Source: Neorhizobium galegae (lineage in GTDB: Bacteria > Pseudomonadota > Alphaproteobacteria > Rhizobiales > Rhizobiaceae). Taken from it: a DNA stretch of 64,000 nt. A program made the position numbers and the translations under genes. A model generated the notes under the pieces. It saw nothing but the letters and a program-made list of their open reading frames with translations. It did not search any database and was not told the DNA's origin. The stretch spans positions 1,183,501 through 1,247,500 of the forward strand of contig NZ_CP090095.1 of NCBI RefSeq assembly GCF_021391675.1, read 5' to 3'. How positions within the stretch are numbered: the stretch's first letter is position 1; every line of letters begins with the position of its first letter. Positions 40,466-50,405 of this stretch are shown in pieces.

Positions 40466-40866
40466 CGACGGCTGAAATGATCATCTCCTATGCGGTCTGG
40501 CTGGCGCTCGTGGTGCTCTGTTTCTCCTTCCTGCTCACCGTCTGGCGGGTGATCAAGGGGCCGACGCTTGCCGACCGGGTCGTGGCGCTCGACATGCTGA
40601 CCGGCATCGTCATCGGCTTCATCGCGCTGATCGCCATCCGCACCGGCTTCACGCTCTATATCGATATCGCCATCTCGCTCGGCCTTGTCGGCTTCCTCGC
40701 GACCGTGGCTTTTGCGCGGTTCATCCTGTCGCGCGGGAACAGAGAGGCGCCGAAAGAAGACATGATGAAGACGTTCACGGCGTCGGTGCCCGAACCGCGG
40801 CGCAGATCCGCAGCAAGGCGCCCATCCGGCACCGGGCCGGCCGTCCGGCGGAAGGCGAAGAAATGA
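40462..40866 (+). CDS. mrpF: Mrp antiporter subunit F with a basic tail
   Basis: A 134-residue protein: three spans with the MrpF signature [59 protein letters not shown]. Typical MrpF proteins end soon after this; here about 40 further residues form a basic, Arg/Pro-rich cytoplasmic tail ([15 protein letters not shown]...RRKAKK). The tail overlaps the mrpG start by four bases. Confidence 0.94.
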   Translation: MTTAEMIISYAVWLALVVLCFSFLLTVWRVIKGPTLADRVVALDMLTGIVIGFIALIAIRTGFTLYIDIAISLGLVGFLATVAFARFILSRGNREAPKEDMMKTFTASVPEPRRRSAARRPSGTGPAVRRKAKK

Positions 40867-41207
40867 TGGACATTCTATTGGCCGCGATAACCGCACTTCT
40901 GATCCTTGGCGGCGCCGGGTTCGCGCTGGTGGCGGCGATCGGCCTCAATCGTCTGCCGGACCTCTATACCCGCATGCACGCCGCCTCCAAGGCCGGCACG
41001 GTCGGCTCCGGGCTCCTGTTGCTTGCGGTCGGCGTCCATGCGGGCGACCTGCCGACTTTCGCAAGAGCGCTTGCAGGCTTCTTCTTCTTCGTGCTAACGG
41101 CGCCGATTTCGGCGCATCTACTCGCTATGGCAGCACACAAGGTTGGCTATCCACTTTGCGCTGAGTCCGTCCGGGATGAAATGAAGGATTACGATAAGCG
41201 AATATAA
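40863..41207 (+). CDS. mrpG: Mrp antiporter subunit G
   Basis: A 114-residue three-span protein: [54 protein letters not shown], where [22 protein letters not shown] is the MrpG signature, then [25 protein letters not shown]. It closes the mrp operon in the standard A-G order. No strong terminator is seen directly after it. Confidence 0.95.
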   Translation: MMDILLAAITALLILGGAGFALVAAIGLNRLPDLYTRMHAASKAGTVGSGLLLLAVGVHAGDLPTFARALAGFFFFVLTAPISAHLLAMAAHKVGYPLCAESVRDEMKDYDKRI

Positions 41208-41641
41208 TCCTTTCTGGACCGAGTTATAATCCTGTTGCCGTTGAGCAAATGCCCATCTATTCATCAGTAAAGCTGATGTAGGAGCGATATAGGAGGCAGA
41301 AAGGCTGGTAATCGGCGAAATTCGCACTTGGAGAAGAAGCGAAGCAGTGGTACTTCATTGCAAGTAGAGTGCAGATGTTGTTCTAGATTAGGCGTTCCCT
41401 CGTCATTTTGGTGAGTCGACAAGTTCTTCGATGAGGAACGATAACGCCGTTCACACGCAAGGGAAGGTTTCAATCGAACGCAATATCCGGTGTGAACCGT
41501 TTTCTTTTCCGCATGAAGCTTAGGGGTAGGCTTCGGTCGCAAGACGGCGGGACGGCATAGGTTTTCTCCGGGAGACTCTACGAACGGGCAGGTGTCGCGG
41601 AGGTCGCGGGGCCAGCCAGTCACTTAAACAGGAGACAGGAA
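41208..41641 (+). promoter_or_regulatory. long non-coding region upstream of mucR with inverted repeats
   Basis: 434 bases without a convincing gene. GTTCACAC (41449-41456) and GTGTGAAC (41490-41497) can form a stem with a 33-base loop; further on GAAGCTTAGGGGTAGGCTTC can form a small hairpin close to the mucR start. MucR homologues repress their own genes through upstream sites, so this region probably holds the operator and a structured leader. Confidence 0.45.
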
Positions 41642-42073
41642 ATGACAGACGTCGCATTGGGCAAAAGCCCGGATCTGCTGGTAGAGCTGACCGCAGATAT
41701 TGTGGCCGCCTATGTGAGCAACCATGTGGTGCCGGTCAGCGATCTTTCGAACTTGATCGCGGACGTGCATTCGGCGTTGAGCAACACCTCTTCGCCTGCA
41801 CCAGTTGTCGTGGCCATCGAAAAGCCAAAGCCCCCGGTTCCGATTAAGAAATCGATCGAGGACGACTATCTCATCTGCCTGGAGGACGGGCAGAAGTTCA
41901 AGTCGCTGAAGCGGCATCTGATGACTCACTACAACATGACACCCGAAGAGTATCGCGAGAAGTGGGGCCTGCCGGCCGACTATCCGATGGTGGCGCCCGC
42001 TTATGCGGAAGCCCGCTCCAGGCTCGCCAAGGAAATGGGTCTCGGCCAGCGCCGCAAGCGCGGCAAGGTCTGA
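41642..42073 (+). CDS. mucR: MucR/Ros family zinc-finger regulator
   Basis: A 143-residue global regulator of exopolysaccharide, motility and virulence/symbiosis genes in Rhizobiales. The prokaryotic zinc finger is [24 protein letters not shown] with Cys79, Asp82, His92 and His96; the second Cys of Ros is replaced by Asp, as in MucR. The N-terminal part ([19 protein letters not shown], residues 11-30) is the oligomerisation region and the end [31 protein letters not shown] is invariant. AGGAGACAGGAA precedes the ATG. It ends at a strong terminator. Confidence 0.95.
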   Translation: MTDVALGKSPDLLVELTADIVAAYVSNHVVPVSDLSNLIADVHSALSNTSSPAPVVVAIEKPKPPVPIKKSIEDDYLICLEDGQKFKSLKRHLMTHYNMTPEEYREKWGLPADYPMVAPAYAEARSRLAKEMGLGQRRKRGKV

Positions 42074-42184
42074 TCCCGGGGCGACGCCGACAAGGCAGGG
42101 AGGATTTGAGACCAGCCCGATGAGGACCGATCGCGACAGCGGCGGGTGGCTGGTTTTGGCATCGAAACAGAGATGCGGATAAAG

Positions 42185-42220
42185 AACCGGGCCGATCGAG
42201 TGCCCGGTTTTTCTTTTTCG
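42185..42220 (+). terminator. rho-independent terminator of mucR
   Basis: AACCGGGC pairs with GCCCGGTT across nine bases, followed by TTTCTTTTTC. It lies about 110 bases after the mucR stop. Confidence 0.85.
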
Positions 42221-42385
42221 AAACGGGCATCGCGGGGATGGGTAGAGGAAGAAATTCCCATTATCTTTCGAGAACTTGTGGAAAATATCAACAATTTCAG
42301 CTAATAATAGCGCGGAAGTGGTTTCCAGCGGCCCCGTTTTTGCTCTAGGGTGTATGAATTAATTCCTATTAATTGAGGAGTTGTC

Positions 42386-42817
42386 ATGCCTTTCGAGAGA
42401 TATTTCGAGCCCTCCGCCCCGTCTTCCTCCTTGCCGTTTTCCCCGCCTGTGCTGCTGGATACGGGCGGTTCGCCGCAGCTTCCCGCCAGCCTGCCGCTGA
42501 AGAGCGCCTGCCGCATCGTCCGTCAGATGGTCTGCGAACTGGTCCAGCTTTTCGGCGATAGGGTGATGCTGCGCCGCGACCGGCGCCGGCTTTCCTGCCA
42601 TGTGCGCCAGATCGCCATGTATGTCTGCCATGTGGCGCTCCAAATTTCGATGAGCGACATCGGCGAGGCTTTCGGCCGAGACCGCACCACCGTCGGCCAC
42701 GCCTGCCACGTGGTCGAGGATCGCCGCGACGATCTGGCCTTCGACGAGTTCGTCGCGGCCGTCGAGCGCATCGTCACCGCCGTTTTCGGCCTGTCGGAGG
42801 TAGCGGCCCATGACTGA
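42386..42817 (+). CDS. DnaA-domain-IV-like DNA-binding protein
   Basis: A 143-residue protein whose C-terminal half matches the DNA-binding domain IV of replication initiator DnaA: CHVRQIAMYVCHVALQISMSDIGEAFGRDRTTVGHACHVVED. In DnaA the same region reads with a DHTTV signature; here it is DRTTV. There is no ATPase domain, so it cannot act as an initiator by itself; it may compete for or read DnaA-box-like sites. GAGGAG precedes the ATG. It overlaps the DUF6456 gene by eight bases. Confidence 0.85.
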   Translation: MPFERYFEPSAPSSSLPFSPPVLLDTGGSPQLPASLPLKSACRIVRQMVCELVQLFGDRVMLRRDRRRLSCHVRQIAMYVCHVALQISMSDIGEAFGRDRTTVGHACHVVEDRRDDLAFDEFVAAVERIVTAVFGLSEVAAHD

Positions 42818-43637
42818 GGCAATCCGGAAACCCGTGATGGACAAGGCCGCGGACCCGGCCCGCAGGCGGCACCTCCTGCGGCTGATCCGCCAGCTCGCCC
42901 GCGGCGACTGCACGATCGCGGCGGGTGAGGCGGGCGAGATCCGGCTCATCGGGGCGGAGGAACGGGCCTATCCCGAGGCGGTGATCGCGCAGGCCCGTTC
43001 GCTCGGACTGGCGCAGCTTAGCGACGGAAGGATTGCCGCAAGTGCGGCGGCGTCCAGCTTCCTGCGCCGTGCGCTGGTGACGGGCGAGGAGGTGTTCGTC
43101 GAGCAGCATGGCGAGATCGTCATGACATCGGTCGAGATCGACGGCGCCCGCCAGCCCGTGCGCCGGAACCTTGCGGAATCACCGCTCGGCGTGATCGCAC
43201 GGATGAAGGACCGCGACGGAAAACCCTTTTTGCCGGCCGAAGCCTTGGAAGCGGGCGAGCGGCTGCTCACCGATTTCACCCGTGGCCAACTCCAGCCTCG
43301 CGTCACCGCCTCCTGGGAGCCGCGGCTCGCCACCCGCGCCAAGGGCACCGCCGGCGGCCAGGCCGACATTGCCGACAGCGCGATATCGGCCCGCAACCGT
43401 TTTTCGAGGGCGGTGGAGGCGATGGGGCCGGAACTTTCCGGCGTCGCGGTGGATGTCTGCTGCTTTGCGAAGGGTCTTGAGACGGTGGAACGCGAACGCC
43501 AATGGCCGGCCCGCTCGGCCAAACTCATGCTGCGCACCGCGCTGCTCGCACTCGCCCGCCATTATGCGCCGCCGGCTCCGGCAAAACGCCGCCAGAACCA
43601 TCACTGGGGGACCGAGGATTACCGGCCGGTGCTGTGA
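42810..43637 (+). CDS. DUF6456 protein
   Basis: A 275-residue protein: an N-terminal winged-helix-like part (HLLRLIRQLARGDCTI...LGLAQLSDGRIAA), a middle ESPLGVIARMKDRDGKPFLPAEALEAGERLLTDF and a conserved helical end (FSRAVEAMGPELSGVAVDVCCFAKGLETVERERQWPARSAKLMLRTALLALARHY) that defines DUF6456. Such proteins are common in Rhizobiales and probably bind DNA; no target is known. It is translationally coupled to the DnaA-like gene, which suggests they work together. Confidence 0.88.
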   Translation: MTEAIRKPVMDKAADPARRRHLLRLIRQLARGDCTIAAGEAGEIRLIGAEERAYPEAVIAQARSLGLAQLSDGRIAASAAASSFLRRALVTGEEVFVEQHGEIVMTSVEIDGARQPVRRNLAESPLGVIARMKDRDGKPFLPAEALEAGERLLTDFTRGQLQPRVTASWEPRLATRAKGTAGGQADIADSAISARNRFSRAVEAMGPELSGVAVDVCCFAKGLETVERERQWPARSAKLMLRTALLALARHYAPPAPAKRRQNHHWGTEDYRPVL

Positions 43638-43766
43638 CGGAGACTTGTCGTGGTTGCGTGGCAAATGCCCGATTGGAGAAGCGGTCATCCACTTCGCTTG
43701 CCAAATCTAATCATTTGTAGCAGTCTGCTAGGCAATCTCGATCTTCTTCGCAGCGCGGTGCCGTGA

Positions 43767-43970
43767 ATGATCTACAATCGCGCGATGGAGTTTCACTGGG
43801 ACGACGAACAAAAGGTCGGCATCCTCCTGTGGAAAGGCCGGGCGTTCAAGATTGAGGGCTACATCGATCCTTTCAACGCCCGGAGGCGTGCCGAGGCGAT
43901 GGCAGCGCAACGAGGTTGGAAAAAGCCTCCCGACAAAATCCACAAAAAGGTTTCGAGGCAAACCGGGTGA
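43767..43970 (+). CDS. small hypothetical protein, doubtful
   Basis: A 67-residue frame with a weakly BrnT-like start (MEFHWDDEQK) and a basic end (GWKKPPDKIHKKVSRQTG). The rest (LLWKGRAFKIEGYIDPFNARRRAEAMAAQ) does not follow the BrnT toxin pattern, so it may be a mosaic of gene fragments. No good ribosome site is seen; ATG 43785 is an alternative. It lies in a gene-poor pocket with lower GC and other orphans. Confidence 0.35.
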   Translation: MIYNRAMEFHWDDEQKVGILLWKGRAFKIEGYIDPFNARRRAEAMAAQRGWKKPPDKIHKKVSRQTG

Positions 43971-44061
43971 CGGGGTCGAATGATCGCTGTTGGCGCGTTC
44001 CTGCCGAGGCGGCTGTCGGCCCCTTTCGGCCATCGTTCACTGTGGCAAGCCAAATAGAACC

Positions 44062-44601
44062 ATGGTGGCTCCGTCGAAGAAAACGCATAGCGAGATCAGC
44101 CCAATCCGCATAAACATATTGAGGTTCAGTATTCGCACAAAAGTAATTACCTTATTGATCGTCTTGCTTAGCGCCGCTTCCGCACCAGCGGGACCCGACC
44201 AAGTACAGAAAGACAAACAGTGCGACCTTTTGGGCGACATCGCCGAACATGCGATGAAATCTCGCCAGAAGCGAATGCTCCTCGCCGACGCCTTGAAGGC
44301 TCACCAACGGGCGGCATCGACTGATTTTGCCAAGATACTGGACCGCCTTACTTTGCGTGCATACGCGGTCCCGGCTTTCCTGACACCGGAGTTACAGCAA
44401 CGAGCTATCGCGGAATTTCGGGACATGACCCTATTTGAATGCGTCAAAGCCGATGACGGTACATTGGTTCAGCAGGATGACCTGGACAGGATCGACAACT
44501 TGGTGGGAGAGAAAGGTCGCTCCGCGTTCATCCACGAAGCTGTAACGAAATTGCTGGATGCTACCGAGCACCAAGTGGAAGCTGATCGCAATACCAAATA
44601 A
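44062..44601 (+). CDS. hypothetical protein with signal-like start and RHH-like end
   Basis: A 179-residue frame in AT-richer DNA. The N-terminal third has a hydrophobic stretch (about residues 26-42, VITLLIVLLSAASAPAGP) that looks like an export signal, then a helical part with two cysteines (KQCDLLGDIAEHA and LFECVKADD). The last 45 residues (DDLDRIDNLVGEKGRSAFIHEAVTKLLD) strongly resemble a ribbon-helix-helix antitoxin, which should be cytoplasmic. A chimera of an exported protein and an antitoxin fragment is the likeliest reading; the start is uncertain. Confidence 0.5.
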   Translation: MVAPSKKTHSEISPIRINILRFSIRTKVITLLIVLLSAASAPAGPDQVQKDKQCDLLGDIAEHAMKSRQKRMLLADALKAHQRAASTDFAKILDRLTLRAYAVPAFLTPELQQRAIAEFRDMTLFECVKADDGTLVQQDDLDRIDNLVGEKGRSAFIHEAVTKLLDATEHQVEADRNTK

Positions 44602-44849
44602 AATGGCCCGTCATTCCCAATCGCTGGCTCGTCTGCTTCCGGCGCGAAGTTGCCGTAAGCCATCGTCATCAATGGTGGCATTGGCGACCGAATTCCGCAG
44701 CTATGCCACACCCCATGATCCTCCCTTTTTGCACAGGAAGCCATGTCGCACCGGTGTAAAGCGGTTAAGGAGGGCGAGACGTTGCCGCGAGTTTCCCCTT
44801 GCGTAGAGGGTGGCTGGCGGGCCGGGACGCTGGTCTGAACGGCTGTCCC

Positions 44850-45272
44850 CTAGGCCGCAGCCCTGATCCTTGCCTCTTCCCGGATGCGCTTGACCATCGA
44901 ACGCAGCCCGTTGGCGCGCTGGGACGACAGGTGCTCGACCAGGCCGATGCGGTCGAAGATTTCGATAGCGTCCGTGGCGGCGATCTGGGAGGCGGTCCTG
45001 CCGGAATAGACGGCGAGCACGATGGCGACGAGGCCGCGCACGATATGGGCGTCCGAATCGCCCTCGAAGGTCATCACCGGATCGGCGCTGCCGTCCCCGA
45101 GATGGCTGACCAGCCAAACCTGGCTCGCGCAGCCCTGCACCTTGTTGTCTGCGGTCTTCTTGTCGTCGGAAAGGTCCGGCAGCGCCTTGCCGAGTTCGAT
45201 CACGTAACGGTAGCGGTCTTCCCACTCGTCGAGGTATTCGAAATCTTCGATGATCTGCTCGAGGCTGGCCAT
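44850..45272 (-). CDS. sufE: SufE family sulfur-transfer protein
   Basis: A 140-residue protein that accepts persulfide sulfur from cysteine desulfurase SufS for Fe-S cluster building. The catalytic Cys lies in KVQGCASQVWLVSHLG (about residue 48), and the family segments IEDFEYLDEWEDRYRYVIELGKALP and RLGLVEHLSSQRANGLRSMVKRIR-like end (IGLVEHLSSQRANGLRSM) are intact. No other suf gene is adjacent, as often for the stand-alone SufE of Rhizobiales. Confidence 0.95.
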   Translation of the reverse strand: MASLEQIIEDFEYLDEWEDRYRYVIELGKALPDLSDDKKTADNKVQGCASQVWLVSHLGDGSADPVMTFEGDSDAHIVRGLVAIVLAVYSGRTASQIAATDAIEIFDRIGLVEHLSSQRANGLRSMVKRIREEARIRAAA

Positions 45273-45335
45273 AAGCGCTCCGGTTCTTCTATCCGCTCCA
45301 TATAGGCACTGCAGGCCCGGATAAAAGCAAAAAAA

Positions 45336-45363
45336 ACGCCGTGAGGGGTAATCCTCACGGCGT
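45336..45363 (-). terminator. terminator after the DUF5330 gene
   Basis: ACGCCGTGAGG pairs with CCTCACGGCGT (11 base pairs, 6-base loop). On the minus strand seven further T follow, so it ends the leftward DUF5330 transcript, 140 bases past its stop. Confidence 0.85.
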
Positions 45364-45502
45364 CAGCAAATGCTGAATGACAGGGCAGGCAGATCAGGCA
45401 CCGGGAACCGTGGCATTGAGAGCCCGGTGCAAGCTTTGAAAATCGGTTTCGGATGAGACGTCCGGTATCAGGTCGATTTGGCGCGCCGACTGGTGCGCGG
45501 GA

Positions 45503-45994
45503 TTAGTGGGTCGGCCGTTTCTGCGGGACCGGCACGGTGCCGGTGAAGATCGTATCGGCGCCGGTAGCGGCTGCCGTTTCGGCCTGTCTGGCCGGGAACG
45601 GGGTCGGTTCCGGATCAGCGAGCACCGCGGTCTCCTTGCCCTTGTCGCCGAACTGCTTGTCGAGCAGCTCGAAGGCGACCTGGGCGCCCTGCCTGGCCCT
45701 CGTGCCGAGCGCCGAGAAGGTCTCGGCACCCTTTTCACAGACCTCAGGCTTTTCGGTGCAGATGGCGCTCACATATTGATAGGCTTCGGTCGCAGCCGAA
45801 AATGCGTTGCTGACCTGCAGGGGCGAAAGCCCGTCGGTCTCGGTCGCCGGCTTGCTGCTGAAGTAGGAGAGCACTACCAGCACCGCCGCGAACCACATAC
45901 TTCCCTTGATGAGAAACCACATCGTTCTATCCACCTGTTTTTCCCGCTCCTGGGTCTTGAAGCGAGCCGCCGGATCTGTGCCGGTCTTGAACAT
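45503..45994 (-). CDS. DUF5330 membrane-anchored protein
   Basis: A 163-residue protein with one membrane helix (about residues 25-45, MWFLIKGSMWFAAVLVVLSYF) and a periplasmic part including VSNAFSAATEAYQYVSAICTEKPEVCEKGAETFSALG with two Cys, and a proline-rich end (VPVPQKRPTH). This is the DUF5330 layout seen in Rhizobiales. ATG 45994 (MFKTGTDPAARFK) is chosen over a frame start 57 bases upstream. It is divergent from the kinase gene. Confidence 0.82.
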   Translation of the reverse strand: MFKTGTDPAARFKTQEREKQVDRTMWFLIKGSMWFAAVLVVLSYFSSKPATETDGLSPLQVSNAFSAATEAYQYVSAICTEKPEVCEKGAETFSALGTRARQGAQVAFELLDKQFGDKGKETAVLADPEPTPFPARQAETAAATGADTIFTGTVPVPQKRPTH

Positions 45995-46424
45995 GGTTGT
46001 ACCGCCGGGAAGCAAATATGGCTTTGACGGGATCGTTCGGTTTTTCGGCAAATTTGCCTAAAATGCGAAATATCGGCATTTGCAGCGTCTTTGTCGCGAA
46101 CTTGAATCGAATTTTAGCGATCGATGTTAAGCATAATTGCGGCGCTCCGCCCGAAACCCCGGGCTTTGTCGGGGGGCGGTTTGCCACAAAGGTTAACGCA
46201 TTGGGAAAAATCGAAGCAAATCCGCCGCTTACGTCGTGTTAACCACAAGCTCAGAAGGCTTGGCCCTTCTGTCCCAAAGCCGGATTTTGGCCCATTGCGG
46301 GACCTCCGGCACCCCCTGCTTTTATCCTTTCCTTAAGCCACGGGGGCATATTGTCGGCTTCGATAAACGAGTCTGTGCAGGGTTTTGCGTGCGCGTATTG
46401 AGTAACATTGCCGGAAAGGCGGTC
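45995..46424. other. 430-base divergent spacer ahead of the histidine kinase
   Basis: No gene is evident. Two GTTAAC-containing stretches (near 46192 and 46238) resemble half-sites of the CtrA motif TTAA-N7-TTAA but no full match was found. An in-frame extension of the kinase reaches back into this region without family character. Confidence 0.35.
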
Positions 46425-47895
<1,471 letters not shown>

Positions 47896-47924
<29 letters not shown>

Positions 47925-48834
47925 CAGGAAAAAACCTGTCAAGCAACCGGGCATTCTGTCGAACCTGCTGCTGGCGGGAGCGCGGGCTGCCGCGCGCCGG
48001 CCGAAGGCCCTGTTCGGCTGCGCTGCCTTCGGCATCGTCTTCTCATTCGTCGCCGCCAATGCGCTCTGGTACCAGCCGGGCGGCCATCCATCCCCGTTCC
48101 TCGCTACCCGCGATTCCAAGAACCCGAACCAGATCGCTGGTTATCGCCCGGCAAGGCGCACCGCACCCGCCGATGTCACGACCTTCCGCATCGAGCGCGC
48201 CGATCCGAGCGTCGTAGCTCCGCCTCCGGCCGCAGCACCCACGGCCGCGCCCGCGCAGACGGCCGTGCCCTCTGCGCCCGTGCCGGCCGCCCCTTCCGTC
48301 GTCGCCCCGATCCCGCGCCCCCAGCCGCAGCAGGCGGCCGCCCAGCCGGCAACGCCCCATGAGGTGCTGCCCGCGACGCCGAAGCCGGCCGAGACGGCAA
48401 GGGCAACCCCTGCCGCACCGACAAGGCCTGTTCAATCCGCCGCCCTGCCGCCGAAGCCCGTTTCTCCGGTCCGCCCGACCGAAGGTGCCAATGCGCGTGG
48501 CGAAGATCCCGTGGCCGCCGCAATCCGCGCCTCCGAGCGCAAGCCGGCGATGACGCCGCCCGCCAATATCCCGAACGCCGCCTCGAGTTCCGGTCGGCCC
48601 GCGGCCACGCCCGTCTCCCAGAAGCCGAACGCACCCGTCCAGCCGAGCGACCTCGTGCTGCAGATTCAGCGCGGCCTGTCGAATATCGCCTATGCGGATG
48701 TCGGGGTGGACGGTGTCGCCGGCGCCCAGACCAAGGCCGCCATCCGCCGCTTCCAGCGCCACTACCGCCTGCCGGAAACCGGGGAGCCCGACGAGCTGGT
48801 GCTGAAGAAGCTGAAGTCGATCGGCGCGCTGTAG
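47896..48834 (+). CDS. peptidoglycan-binding domain protein, membrane anchored
   Basis: A 312-residue protein: basic N-terminus, one membrane helix (about residues 38-56, ALFGCAAFGIVFSFVAANALW), a long Pro/Ala-rich linker (about 100-250) that can cross the periplasm, and a C-terminal PG_binding_1 domain (LVLQIQRGLSNIAYADVGVDGVAGAQTKAAIRRFQRHYRLPETGEPDELVLKKL). It starts inside the kinase gene (29-base overlap), so the two are coupled and may jointly monitor the cell wall. Confidence 0.9.
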
Positions 48835-49015
48835 GCGCCGTCGCTCCCAATCTCCCGAATGTTCGATGTTTCCAGCGGCGAGGGCCACCCGCGACCGCTT
48901 TTGGCCGCCACTACGTTTTTCCCCCGACCTTGAATTGATGCGAAGTCAACGACATGATCGTGACGACAATTACGGAGACCTGCCAGAGGGAAGCTGGCTT
49001 CGAGAAGGGGCGCGC

Positions 49016-49444
49016 ATGACCGATTTGAAAGGCAAGGCACTTCCAACGAGCCGAGTGACATTTCTCGCGTTCCTGTTGGCTTGGGCTGCGTTATGGTCGG
49101 CTTGGCTCTCCGTTACGATCACCCGTTCATACATCCATTACGGCGACGTGATTTTCGGTGCCACGATGTGGCTCCTTCCGCTCTTCGTTGTGCCGTTGAT
49201 CCTTGGACTTCCTGTCATCGCCACGCTTGGGCTAGAGAGATTTGGCGTCCTTCATGGGGTAGCCTCCACGACAATCGTCGGTGGCTGTATCAGTGCTTTG
49301 CAAGCTCTTCTCGTGTTGCAGGCTTATGGCAACGATGCAGTGTTTATGGACTACAGCAGGCTGCTAATCGTTAGCAGTAACTTTATCCCCGGCGTTGTGT
49401 GGGGAATTATTTACTCTTGGCTAGCCAGGCGAAGCCGAAAATAG
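49016..49444 (+). CDS. four-span membrane protein of unknown function
   Basis: A 142-residue protein with four hydrophobic segments (about residues 14-32, 43-66, 74-98 and 112-134) and a short basic tail (LARRSRK). No family is recognised. It lies in DNA with visibly lower GC and less biased codon use than the neighbours, suggesting recent arrival. The ATG at 49016 is preceded by GAAGGGGCGCGC; the longer frame lacks character. Confidence 0.55.
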   Translation: MTDLKGKALPTSRVTFLAFLLAWAALWSAWLSVTITRSYIHYGDVIFGATMWLLPLFVVPLILGLPVIATLGLERFGVLHGVASTTIVGGCISALQALLVLQAYGNDAVFMDYSRLLIVSSNFIPGVVWGIIYSWLARRSRK

Positions 49445-49681
49445 CCCTTGCCTTATCAACTCGAAAGCAGGCAGACGACACGTCCGCTTGTGGCGCAATT
49501 GTTGCCCTAGCATCTGGGCCGTGATGCTGGTTGCCGCTGGTGTGCTTCTGTGCCGCATCTTCGAACGCGGACGCGATGTTCCAATCTATCGTCGCACATT
49601 GACGAGGGCATTTTTCACCACAATAAGGTCAAGCCGAAAAAATGTGGCAAGCGTCAGCCAAACAACAACAGGAGTGAAATA

Positions 49682-49918
49682 GTGAGCGAACCGACCGTAG
49701 CAGATGCAACAAACCACATTTATGAATCGCTCCAAGCGAACAACGCCGACATCGACGTGCATATCGCGGTACTCAAGGCGGGGATGGCCCGAACGGGTTT
49801 GAAAGAAGCCGTATTCGACCCGGCCAGGCTCGTGCAGAACAACCGTTCTGGCAGGAAGCTAATGCAGGCCTACTTTCGGCAGCGCGGCGTGACGGTGAAA
49901 TTCTCGGCTTTTTCGTGA
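49682..49918 (+). CDS. small hypothetical protein
   Basis: A 78-residue protein starting at GTG 49682, with AGGAG nine bases ahead. It is helical (THNHIYESLQANNADIDVHIAVLKAGMA-like start, then RKLMQAYFRQRGVTVKFSAF) with no recognised domain. It sits in the same lower-GC pocket as the membrane protein before it. The good ribosome site is the best support that it is real. Confidence 0.5.
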   Translation: MSEPTVADATNHIYESLQANNADIDVHIAVLKAGMARTGLKEAVFDPARLVQNNRSGRKLMQAYFRQRGVTVKFSAFS

Positions 49919-50063
49919 AGCCTTCTTATGAGGTATGATGCCGAACCGTTGCTTAAGCATAGGCCAGGCACCAGCCGGGGGCGCGAACCGGCGGCATTTG
50001 CTGCCGAATGCCGGACATATGCCGCCTCTTTTGCCGAGTTCTCAAGGGAGCGGATGGCACGTC

Positions 50064-50091
50064 CCCTCTCCCTGTCGGAACGGGGAGAGGG
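50064..50091. repeat. intergenic hairpin repeat
   Basis: CCCTCTCCC and GGGGAGAGGG face each other around TGTCGGAAC, a short palindromic repeat of a type scattered between rhizobial genes. It has no U-run. Confidence 0.6.
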
Positions 50092-50113
50092 CTAGAGTTG
50101 CCGGAAATCGCCT

Positions 50114-50281
50114 TTAGAAAACGGCGAGATATTTCAGCAGCGAAATGATGCCGATGATGATGATGATGATCTGCGCGATCTGTTTTGCCCGGCCGTCGAT
50201 CGGCAGGCGCGCGACGAGATAGAGAACCAGGACGATCACCAGGAAGGTGATCAGAATGCTGATCAATGCGGAAGTAGCCAA
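50114..50281 (-). CDS. Thivi_2564-type small membrane protein, TTG start
   Basis: A 55-residue protein with two membrane helices: LISILITFLVIVLVLYLVARLPIDGRAKQIAQIIIIIIGIISLLKYLAVF. The central LPIDGRAKQIAQ is the signature of the Thivi_2564 family of unknown function. It begins at a TTG with GGAG eight bases upstream; no ATG or GTG is available, and the family match supports this start. It is too short and unusually started to be found easily. Confidence 0.75.
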   Translation of the reverse strand: MATSALISILITFLVIVLVLYLVARLPIDGRAKQIAQIIIIIIGIISLLKYLAVF

Positions 50282-50405
50282 GCCCCAAACTCCTTTTCAT
50301 GACAGTGCCGTGCGGCACCGATGTGTAAATATGGTGCATTCGGGGAAAGGAAAGGGCGCGGCAGCGCGATTTTCCGTTTCTTCTCAGTGACTTCCATGGG
50401 CGGGC

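Noticed and set aside
43767..43970. BrnT toxin call for the 67-residue frame
   Set aside because: Only the first dozen residues resemble BrnT; the core motifs and a BrnA partner are missing.
48043..48888. Minus-strand frame opposite the peptidoglycan-binding protein, rich in Gly and Arg
   Set aside because: Artefact of the Pro/Ala-rich linker read in reverse.
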